Source of the DNA: Clostridiales bacterium
Lineage (GTDB): Bacteria; Bacillota; Clostridia; Oscillospirales; CAG-272
Length of the DNA: 38,589 nucleotides
NCBI GenBank assembly: GCA_012522015.1
Contig: JAAYLD010000095.1
Span: forward strand, 1 to 38,589
Direction of reading: 5' to 3'
Part shown: positions 33,337-38,589 of the stretch, piece by piece
Position numbering within the stretch: position 1 is the first letter of the stretch
How the letters are laid out: every line of letters starts with the position of its first letter
Notes under the pieces: generated by a model
Database searches by the model: none
Told to the model about the DNA's origin: nothing
What the model saw: the letters and a program-made list of their open reading frames with translations, nothing else
Made by a program: the position numbers and the translations under genes

Positions 33337-34125
33337 TTAACCAAGCGCGATGTCAAGAAGCATCATTAGAGCAAATCCAAGAGCAGCGCCAATTGTGCCG
33401 ATATTCGAATGATCGCCTGACTGGGCTTCGGGAATCAGCTCATCGACGACAACATAAATCATAGCTCCGGCAGCAAATGAAAGAATATACGGCAAAATCG
33501 GGAGCATTATCGAGGTCAGGGTTATTGTCAGAACAGCGCCGATCGGCTCTACAATACCTGATGCCACACCGTAGAGGAAAGCACGTTTTTTTGTTATTCC
33601 GTTTGCCATCATGGGAACCGATAATACAGTGCCCTCCGGGAAATTCTGTAGGGCTATGCCGATTGAAAGCGCGAAGGCGGCAGCAACGGGTATTGAAGCG
33701 TCTTTTGATAAAAGTCCAGCAAAAACAACACCGGTCGCCATACCTTCAGGTATGTTGTGCAGGGTTACGGCAAGAAACATCATGGTGCTTTTACCGAGAG
33801 ATGTTTTTCTGCCCTCCGGTATATCGGTGCCTCTATGTAAATGCGGGACAATGTAGTCAAGAATGAGCAAAAAAGCTACTCCGGCAAGGAAACCTATTAC
33901 TGCCGGAACCCACCCAATACCTCCCGACATCTCAGTCATATTGATTGCAGGTATAAGAAGGGACCAAACTGAAGCTGCTATCATAACACCGGATGCGAAA
34001 CCGAGCATAAGACGGCGCAAAGAGTCGCTCATTTCTCCTCGTATGAAAAAAACCATAGCAGCGCCGAGCGTTGTACCGGCAAACGGGATGAGAAGTCCTA
34101 TGGCAACAGTTATAAAATCAGTCAT
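33337..34125 (-). CDS. ZIP-family metal transporter (ZupT-like)
   Basis: 262 residues, about eight membrane segments. The metal-site motifs are HNIPEGMATGV (helix 4) and the related QNFPEGTVLSV (helix 5), with DELIPEAQ in a later helix; a His-containing loop IVPHLHRGTDIPEG lies in the middle. ZIP proteins of this branch bring Zn2+, and often Mn2+ or Fe2+, into the cytoplasm. The GGAGG that serves it lies in the last codons of the regulator gene, about 14 bases before the ATG, so the two are coupled. It is expected to be controlled by that DtxR/MntR-type regulator. Metal specificity cannot be read from the sequence. Confidence 0.88.
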   Translation of the reverse strand: MTDFITVAIGLLIPFAGTTLGAAMVFFIRGEMSDSLRRLMLGFASGVMIAASVWSLLIPAINMTEMSGGIGWVPAVIGFLAGVAFLLILDYIVPHLHRGTDIPEGRKTSLGKSTMMFLAVTLHNIPEGMATGVVFAGLLSKDASIPVAAAFALSIGIALQNFPEGTVLSVPMMANGITKKRAFLYGVASGIVEPIGAVLTITLTSIMLPILPYILSFAAGAMIYVVVDELIPEAQSGDHSNIGTIGAALGFALMMLLDIALG

Positions 34126-34136
34126 ATTGCAAGCGT

Positions 34137-34511
34137 TTACACCTCCGTTTTACCGATTGCAGCGCGTTTTATAGCGTCAAACGTCTCCCTGCTTATGTCA
34201 TGTTCGATTTTACATGCATCAGCGACAGCAACGTTGTGAGGTACGCCAAGAGAAACAAGAAAATCGGTCAAAAGGGTGTGGCGCTCGTACATCGACTCGG
34301 CGACATCTCGGCCAAGATCCGTTAATTTAATGTATCCATCATCGTCTGAAGTGATATAGCCGCCTTTTTTTAAAAGCCCAAGAGCACGGCTGACACTTGG
34401 CTTTGAATAACCCATATGCTCGCCAATATCAATGGCGCGGACATGAGCGCTTTTTTTTGAAAGTATATATATCGTCTCAAGGTACATCTCGCCCGACTCT
34501 TGTATGTGCAT
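34137..34511 (-). CDS. DtxR/MntR-family metal-dependent transcriptional regulator
   Basis: 124 residues, the short (MntR-like, no SH3 domain) form. N-terminal winged HTH: SGEMYLETIYILSKKSAHVR, AIDIGEHMGYSKPSVSRAL and KGGYITSDDDGYIKLTDLG; then the dimerisation/metal region with ERHTLLTDFLVSLGV and CKIEHDISRETF, where His, Glu, Cys and His side chains are the expected metal ligands. It senses Mn2+ or Fe2+ and represses uptake genes. Upstream is its own promoter with a palindrome in the spacer; the divergent feo operon has different palindromes. It heads a two-gene unit with the ZIP transporter. Confidence 0.92.
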   Translation of the reverse strand: MHIQESGEMYLETIYILSKKSAHVRAIDIGEHMGYSKPSVSRALGLLKKGGYITSDDDGYIKLTDLGRDVAESMYERHTLLTDFLVSLGVPHNVAVADACKIEHDISRETFDAIKRAAIGKTEV

Positions 34512-34546
34512 ACTGTGATAGCCTCCCCTGACACTTCGTTCTTTTC

Positions 34547-34575
34547 ATATTATCATACAAACTCATGATAGGCAA
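34547..34575 (-). promoter_or_regulatory. promoter of the regulator-ZIP operon with an embedded palindrome
   Basis: Minus strand TTGCCT (34575-34570), 17 bases, TAATAT (34552-34547). TATCAT-N8-ATGATA (34551-34570) fills the spacer, the position expected for an autoregulatory operator. Confidence 0.65.
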
Positions 34576-34622
34576 CCCCTGTGCTTTTTTATAGGTATAA
34601 TAAGCCTATTTATTGCTCAGCT

Positions 34623-34677
34623 GTTATATTGCTTAATAATTTATTGTGTGAAAGTCCGGGGAATTAAGCAATATAAC
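34623..34677. repeat. long perfect inverted repeat between the regulator and feo promoters
   Basis: GTTATATTGCTTAAT (34623-34637) and ATTAAGCAATATAAC (34663-34677) are exact 15-bp complements separated by 25 bases; GTTTTTG follows on the plus strand. It could be an insulating terminator between the divergent promoters or a binding site. Confidence 0.8.
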
Positions 34678-34694
34678 GTTTTTGATGAAACATA

Positions 34695-34723
34695 TTGACA
34701 AGTATCACGTGCGGAATTATACT
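34695..34723 (+). promoter_or_regulatory. promoter of the feo operon
   Basis: TTGACA (34695-34700), 17 bases, TATACT (34718-34723). The transcript would start near 34730, inside the palindrome at 34727-34744. Confidence 0.8.
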
Positions 34724-34726
34724 TAT

Positions 34727-34744
34727 GGTTAGCATATGCTAACC
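34727..34744. promoter_or_regulatory. DtxR-type operator at the feo transcription start
   Basis: GGTTAGCATATGCTAACC is an exact 18-bp palindrome beginning 3 bases after the -10 box. It resembles the iron boxes of DtxR/IdeR regulators (core GGTTAG...CTAACC). Binding here would block transcription initiation when metal is sufficient. Confidence 0.8.
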
Positions 34745-35056
34745 GTGATTTTTGCACACCATAGATTAAGCGCCTGTGCAAAAATGGGTGATTACGATGC
34801 ACCTAATTATAGCGAATACCGGCTATATAAAATATTAAAAAAGCATCGGAAACAACAAATAAAATAAAGAATACCTTGAAAATTAAGGGTTCGCTCCCGG
34901 CAGCACCATAATGTGTGCTGGCGGAAAACAGCGGCAGTTCTGTCGTCAGCAGTAAGAAGAGCTTCTGTGTGGCTTCTAACTGGGAAATGGTTTTAGGGAA
35001 TTTTAAGATTAGATAGCACAATGTAAATATCAAGGGAGGTTTTTCGCATACGGACA
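34745..35056 (+). other. about 310-nt structured leader of feoA
   Basis: Contains the perfect 10-bp stem TTTTTGCACA/TGTGCAAAAA (34749-34784), a 27-codon frame (34784-34867), CAGCAC/GTGCTG (about 34904-34924), and short AGAAG/CTTCT pairings. GGGAGG at 34034+1000 (35034-35039) precedes feoA. No known riboswitch is recognised. Confidence 0.45.
34784..34867 (+). CDS. possible 27-residue peptide in the feo leader
   Basis: MGDYDAPNYSEYRLYKILKK followed by HRKQQIK. Acidic start and basic, possibly helical end give it a protein-like look, and it lies on the feo transcript. Against it: no ribosome binding site is seen and its ATG abuts a hairpin. Low-confidence call. Confidence 0.25.
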   Translation: MGDYDAPNYSEYRLYKILKKHRKQQIK

Positions 35057-35275
35057 ATGACACTCAAGGAGGCTAAAGTTGGTAAGACTGTTAAGGTGCT
35101 CAAGCTGAGGGGCGAGGGCGCAGTTAAACGTCGTATTATGGATATGGGTATAACAAAAGGTGTTGAGATTTATGTCCGGCGTGTTGCTCCATTCGGCGAT
35201 CCTATCGAAGTGACCGTGCGCGGCTACGAGCTTTCTATACGAAAGGCAGATGCCGAAATGGTGGAGGTAGAATAA
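35057..35275 (+). CDS. feoA: ferrous iron transport protein FeoA
   Basis: 72 residues, SH3-like FeoA domain: MTLKEAKVGKTVKVLKLRGE, GAVKRRIMDMGITKGVEIYV and GDPIEVTVRGYELSIRKADA. It is a small cytoplasmic partner of FeoB. GGGAGG (35034-35039) is 17 bases before the ATG at 35057, which is long; an in-frame ATA at 35048 would have 8-base spacing, so an unusual upstream start is possible. Preceded by a long leader with an iron-box operator; followed by a second palindrome and feoB. Confidence 0.95.
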   Translation: MTLKEAKVGKTVKVLKLRGEGAVKRRIMDMGITKGVEIYVRRVAPFGDPIEVTVRGYELSIRKADAEMVEVE

Positions 35276-35327
35276 GGCACTTGCCTATGCTTGGGGTATC
35301 ACATGGCCCCATATTTTTAAACCATAC

Positions 35328-35345
35328 GGTTAGCGAATGCTAACT
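35328..35345. promoter_or_regulatory. second DtxR-type palindrome, between feoA and feoB
   Basis: GGTTAGCGAATGCTAACT matches the feo operator at 34727-34744 except for two centre bases and the last base. It lies 27 bases before the feoB ATG. No convincing -35/-10 pair was found beside it, so whether it controls an internal promoter or blocks elongation is open. Confidence 0.7.
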
Positions 35346-35371
35346 GACAAAAAAAGAGGGTGAAATATTGT

Positions 35372-37531
35372 ATGGGCATAAGAATAGCCCTTGCAGGCAA
35401 TCCCAACAGCGGAAAAACGACACTGTTTAATGCTCTGACAGGTTCAAACCAGTATGTCGGGAACTGGCCGGGTGTTACAGTTGAGAAAAAGGAGGGAACT
35501 ATTAAAAAGCATCCGGATGTTACCGTAATAGATCTCCCTGGTATATATTCGCTATCCCCTTATGCGCTCGAAGAGGTTATTGCGCGCGACTATCTTGTCG
35601 GCGAGCGTCCGGACGTCATACTAAACATTGTTGATGGTACAAACATTGAGCGGAACCTTTATCTCACAACACAACTGACGGAGCTTGGAATTCCTGTCGT
35701 TGTTGCTGTGAACATGATGGACATTGTGAGAAAAAGTGGTGATGAAATTGATACAGACGCACTGTCAAAAGCACTTGGGGCTCGCATTGTTAAAATATCG
35801 GCTCTTAAAGGTACTGGAATTGACGAAGCGATAGACGCGGCAATAGAAGCTGCCACGGCCGGTGTAAAGCCGACTCCTGCTCACATCTTCAGCGGTGTTG
35901 TCGAGCATGCTCTTGCCCACATTGAGGAAGCAGCTCTTCACAATATGCCCTCAGAGCAGCAAAGATGGTATGCTATTAAAATATTTGAGCGCGACAAAAA
36001 AGTTATAGAACAGCTTAAGCTTTCAGACGAGGTCATAGCTCATATTGAAGAAGACATTCGCACAGCGGAAGCCGAGCTTGATGATGATTCCGAGAGCATT
36101 ATAACAAACGAACGTTACATATATATATCAAGCATACTCAAAAACTCATATAAAAAGAAAAATGAAGGGAAGCTGTCGACATCTGAGAAGATTGACAGGA
36201 TAGTGACAAACCGCTTTCTTGCGCTGCCGATATTTGCTCTTATAATGGTTGCCGTATATTATATTGCTGTTACTTCTGTAGGCACAATTGTCACTGACTT
36301 TACAAACGAGGTGCTCTTTGGCAAGTGGATTATGCCCGGTGTCGCTTCGCTTTTAAAATCAGCAGGCGCGGCCGATTGGGTTATATCGCTTGTTGTAGAC
36401 GGTATAATAGGGGGAATTTCGGCGCCGATCGGATTTGCTCCTCAAATGGCTGTCCTCTTTCTTCTTCTTTCGTTCCTTGAAGATTGGGGATATATGGCCC
36501 GTGTTGCCTTCATCATGGACAAGATATTCCGCCGCTTCGGGCTTTCCGGCAAGAGCTTCATACCGCTTCTTGTATCGTCAGGTTGCGGTGTTCCCGGAAT
36601 TATGGCGACAAGAACGATTGAAAACGAAAAAGACCGCCGCCTGACAATGATGACGACGACAATGATACCGTGCGGAGCAAAACTCCCTGTTATCGCGCTG
36701 ATTGCGGGCGCTATAATGGGCGGTTCGTGGTGGATGGCTCCCCTGATGTACTTTGTCGGAATTGCCGGCGTTGTCATATCGTGTATTATACTCAAAAAGA
36801 CTAAGATGTTCTCAGGTGATCCTGCCCCGTTTATTATGGAGCTTCCGCAGTACCATCTCCCCAGCATCAAAAAAACCCTTATTCACGTCTGGGATCGCAT
36901 TTGGCACTTCCTTAAGAAGGCGGGAACCGTTCTTTTCCTCTGCTGCGTTGTTATGTGGCTTCTTGGCACCCTCGGATTTGAAGATGGAAAGTTCGGGATA
37001 GTTCATCAGGAAAACAGCCTCATGTCCGTTATCGGTGGCATCATTGCACCGATATTCATACCGCTCGGATTTGGTTTTTGGCAAGCGGTGGCGGCGTCGC
37101 TCTCTGGCTTTTTTGCAAAGGAAGCCGTCGTGTCGACGATAGCTATATTTGTTGGCCTTGTCGATCTTGGTGAAGCGGATCCGGAGCTTTGGGGCGCTGT
37201 CATGTCTCTTTTCCCAAGCGCTGTTGCAGCCGTTTCGTTTCTTGTGTTTAACCTGCTCAACTCACCTTGTATCGCTGCTGTAACTACGCTCAGCCGCGAA
37301 ATGAATAGCCGCAAGTGGACATTATTTGCGATAATTTATCAGAACGTGTTTGCTTATGTCGTGTCACTTATGATTTATCAATTCGGCTCACTCATAACGG
37401 GGGATGTTTCGTTTGGCGTTGGCACCGTTGGCGCGGTAATTGTGCTGTCAGTGATGCTCTACCTTATGTTCCGAAAAACGCCGGATAAAAAGATGTCTGC
37501 AAAAGAAAATAAACTTACCCGCGTTTCGTGA
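35372..37531 (+). CDS. feoB: ferrous iron transport protein FeoB
   Basis: 719 residues from the ATG at 35372; GAGGG is 11 bases upstream, and a GTG at 35360 overlaps it. N-terminal G domain: G1 GNPNSGKT, G2 GVTVEKKEG, G3 DLPGIYSL, G4 NMMD, and a G5-like ISALKGTG. After the helical GDI-like region (~170-265) come the membrane Gate domains with FAPQMAVLFLLLSFLEDWGY, SGCGVPGIMATRTIENEKDR (the Cys-bearing pore motif), IPCGAKLPVIALIAGAI and SGFFAKEAVVSTIA. It imports Fe2+ with GTP hydrolysis. Second gene of feoA-feoB-small Cys-rich protein; expected to be iron-repressed through the palindromes. Confidence 0.96.
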   Translation: MGIRIALAGNPNSGKTTLFNALTGSNQYVGNWPGVTVEKKEGTIKKHPDVTVIDLPGIYSLSPYALEEVIARDYLVGERPDVILNIVDGTNIERNLYLTTQLTELGIPVVVAVNMMDIVRKSGDEIDTDALSKALGARIVKISALKGTGIDEAIDAAIEAATAGVKPTPAHIFSGVVEHALAHIEEAALHNMPSEQQRWYAIKIFERDKKVIEQLKLSDEVIAHIEEDIRTAEAELDDDSESIITNERYIYISSILKNSYKKKNEGKLSTSEKIDRIVTNRFLALPIFALIMVAVYYIAVTSVGTIVTDFTNEVLFGKWIMPGVASLLKSAGAADWVISLVVDGIIGGISAPIGFAPQMAVLFLLLSFLEDWGYMARVAFIMDKIFRRFGLSGKSFIPLLVSSGCGVPGIMATRTIENEKDRRLTMMTTTMIPCGAKLPVIALIAGAIMGGSWWMAPLMYFVGIAGVVISCIILKKTKMFSGDPAPFIMELPQYHLPSIKKTLIHVWDRIWHFLKKAGTVLFLCCVVMWLLGTLGFEDGKFGIVHQENSLMSVIGGIIAPIFIPLGFGFWQAVAASLSGFFAKEAVVSTIAIFVGLVDLGEADPELWGAVMSLFPSAVAAVSFLVFNLLNSPCIAAVTTLSREMNSRKWTLFAIIYQNVFAYVVSLMIYQFGSLITGDVSFGVGTVGAVIVLSVMLYLMFRKTPDKKMSAKENKLTRVS

Positions 37532-37611
37532 TATTCCGTGATAAAGTAACAGAAGAAAGTCTGTATTAAATATAATATAAAAAAGGAAAGAAAGCAAAGG
37601 AGGACAATTTA

Positions 37612-37785
37612 ATGCTTGCGTTTATTGGAGAAAATATCGCGACGATTGTCGTATGCGGCTTCCTTGCCGGAATTACCGGTGCAATAATAGCGCGCATGGT
37701 AATCGATCGTAAGAGGGGTGTCTCCTCCTGCGGATGTGGATGCAGCTCATGCACGATGAGCAGCGCCTATCATCAAAAGAAGTGA
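37612..37785 (+). CDS. FeoB-associated Cys-rich membrane protein
   Basis: 57 residues: an N-terminal membrane helix (ENIATIVVCGFLAGITGAII), then a short basic stretch (RMVIDRKRG) and the Cys cluster SSCGCGCSSC with Cys at 40, 42, 44 and 47. This is the usual small partner gene after feoB in Firmicutes, proposed to help FeoB in the membrane, perhaps by binding iron (established only as a family association). AGGAGG lies 8 bases before the ATG. It is 80 bases after feoB and ends the operon. Confidence 0.9.
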   Translation: MLAFIGENIATIVVCGFLAGITGAIIARMVIDRKRGVSSCGCGCSSCTMSSAYHQKK

Positions 37786-37803
37786 ACGAAACAAATAAAG
37801 CGA

Positions 37804-37847
37804 CAGTGAGGCTCTGTGTTGCAGAACCTCACTGCTATTTATTTTAA
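37804..37847 (+). terminator. terminator of the feo operon
   Basis: CAGTGAGG-C-TCTG pairs with CAGA-A-CCTCACTG (one mismatch) around TGTTG, followed by a T-rich stretch (CTATTTATTTT). Confidence 0.75.
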
Positions 37848-38100
37848 AAACATTGTGTGACATAAAATTTGCTGTCAATACTGAATTTGCTTATAAAAAG
37901 TGTTAAAATATAACAAAACGCACGAAAAACATTTTTGTGACGTTGTTCGATTAAACTGTTGATTTTCGGGCGTCTTACGTGGCATGATTACAAAGCCAAA
38001 AAAAATTCTTAATTACAAGAAAAAACGCGCTTAACATAGAAGTCGGTGTATTATTAAACAGTGTTTAATATTAAAGTTATATTACATATTGCAAAAACAC
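37848..38100. other. AT-rich intergenic region before the SLH gene
   Basis: No gene is supported. A promoter-like TTGCTG-N17-TATAAA occurs at about 37870-37898. It also holds the exact palindrome at 38052-38070. Confidence 0.4.
38052..38070. promoter_or_regulatory. 19-bp palindrome upstream of the SLH gene promoter
   Basis: TATTAAACA, G, TGTTTAATA: exact 9-bp arms, centred 40 bases before the -35 box. Fits an activator or repressor site; the protein is unknown. Confidence 0.55.
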
Positions 38101-38130
38101 TTGAAAATGGTTTGTGACATTGTGTATTAT
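38101..38130 (+). promoter_or_regulatory. promoter of the SLH-domain gene
   Basis: TTGAAA (38101-38106), 18 bases, TATTAT (38125-38130); start near 38137, giving a 100-base leader. Confidence 0.65.
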
Positions 38131-38136
38131 GAAAAC

Positions 38137-38230
38137 GCAGGGAAATTATGCCGGATTAGCTTTCCCGCCGGAAACGGAGGAAAAGCGGACCGAAGCATGT
38201 TTTCCCGTATGAATAATAAATAACGAGGAG
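38137..38230 (+). other. structured leader of the SLH-domain gene
   Basis: GGGAAA/TTTCCC (about 38140-38166) at the 5' end is followed by CCGCCGG and CGGACCG-type GC pairings. A 5' hairpin commonly stabilises long-lived surface-protein mRNA. It does not match a c-di-GMP or cobalamin aptamer by eye. Confidence 0.4.
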
Positions 38231-38238
38231 AGGAGAAA

Positions 38239-38589
38239 ATGAGAAATCTGAAAAAGTTTCTCGCGCTGCTTCTGTCTGTAATGATGATAGCGACGACTGC
38301 GGTCATTGTTTCCGCGGAAGATGCTACCGATTACACAGAAGCTGCTGAAGTTCTTGTCAGCACTGGCGCACTAAAAGGCTATACTGATGGGAAACTTCAT
38401 CTTGAGGACGATGTACAGCGCTATCAAATGGCACTGTTCATTGCGCGCATGATGACAGGCGATGTCGATGACACACTGTGGTCAAACTTCAACACCACAT
38501 CCTTTACTGACATCGACAGTCTCTCGCAGTATGTCGGCGCTATTTCCTTTGTTACGGACGAGGGCGTTATCAAAGGCAGAAGCGAGACA
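38239..38589 (+). CDS. exported S-layer homology (SLH) domain protein, partial at the right edge
   Basis: 117 residues visible, open to the window end. Signal peptide MRNLKKFLALLLSVMMIATT with likely cleavage after VSA near residue 28. Then the first SLH repeat: YTEAAEVLVSTGALKGYTDG, KLHLEDDVQRYQMALFIARM, and FTDIDSLSQYVGAISFVTDE leading into a second repeat (GVIKG). SLH domains hold proteins to secondary wall polymers, so this is a cell-surface protein whose main function lies off the window. GAGGAGAGGAG precedes the ATG, a very strong ribosome binding site consistent with high expression. Confidence 0.9.
   Translation, partial: MRNLKKFLALLLSVMMIATTAVIVSAEDATDYTEAAEVLVSTGALKGYTDGKLHLEDDVQRYQMALFIARMMTGDVDDTLWSNFNTTSFTDIDSLSQYVGAISFVTDEGVIKGRSET

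Noticed and set aside
34803..35063. 86-codon minus-strand frame in the feo leader
   Set aside because: No ribosome binding site and no credible composition; it lies opposite the feoA leader transcript. It might reflect a dispersed non-coding repeat, which I cannot test.
38137..38230. c-di-GMP or cobalamin riboswitch before the SLH gene
   Set aside because: The conserved aptamer motifs are missing; only simple hairpins are seen.

Overview
The window looks like chromosomal DNA of an anaerobic, endospore-forming member of the Clostridia (Bacillota). Evidence: spoIIE and ytvI-type sporulation genes, purine-rich ribosome binding sites with ATG/GTG/TTG starts, PyrR-type attenuation, repeated TTGACA-N17-TATAAT promoters, B12-dependent methionine synthase, a Na+-pump decarboxylase beta subunit with a membrane pyrophosphatase, and feoAB. 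Genus cannot be fixed from the sequence. No plasmid, phage or CRISPR is visible; the only transposase is a fragment at the left edge.

Layout. 1-1000: edge of an IS1182-like transposase, a tiny basic protein gene whose frame continues past an in-frame stop, then the pyrR leader. 1-4.4 kb (+): pyrR-uraA under an attenuator, then a YtvI-like membrane protein. 4.4-6.9 kb (-): spoIIE. 7.4-12.5 kb (+): a MazF-type toxin gene with no antitoxin beside it, five tRNA genes (Val, Asp, Phe, Gly, Cys), and a coupled two-gene module of a TerB-like protein and a BrxD-like (DUF2791) P-loop ATPase. 12.6-19.5 kb (-): xpt and a BMP-type nucleoside ABC transporter, ending with a YczE-like membrane protein. 19.9-22.1 kb (-): a bactofilin-like cluster (HTH protein fused to Cys-bearing repeats, YhbD-like HTH protein, polymer-forming protein) with a clear operator-promoter. 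22.4-25.4 kb (-): metH lacking its reactivation domain and a 3-methyladenine glycosylase. 25.6-29.1 kb (-): rpmH-rnpA-yidD-yidC-jag. 29.8-33.2 kb (+): hppA, a decarboxylase beta subunit and a small membrane protein. 33.3-34.5 kb (-): ZIP transporter and DtxR/MntR-family regulator. 34.7-37.8 kb (+): feoA-feoB-Cys-rich protein with two DtxR-like palindromes. 38.2 kb to the end: start of an SLH-domain exported protein.

How the parts fit. Pyrimidine salvage is controlled by PyrR through its own mRNA leader. Purine salvage pairs an importer with xanthine phosphoribosyltransferase. Metal homeostasis is organised around a DtxR/MntR-type regulator lying between a ZIP gene it is co-transcribed with and a divergent feo operon with matching operators. 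Energy genes (hppA, oadB-like) suggest use of a sodium or proton gradient.

The least explained parts, and the best candidates for undescribed biology, are the TerB/BrxD-like pair without its usual helicase or BREX partners (8.9-12.5 kb) and the HTH/beta-helix/bactofilin cluster (19.9-22.1 kb). Several small genes were found by direct reading: rpmH, a 59-residue membrane protein after oadB, the FeoB-associated protein and the 41-residue basic protein. All functional calls come from reading motifs and family resemblance; no database search was possible.
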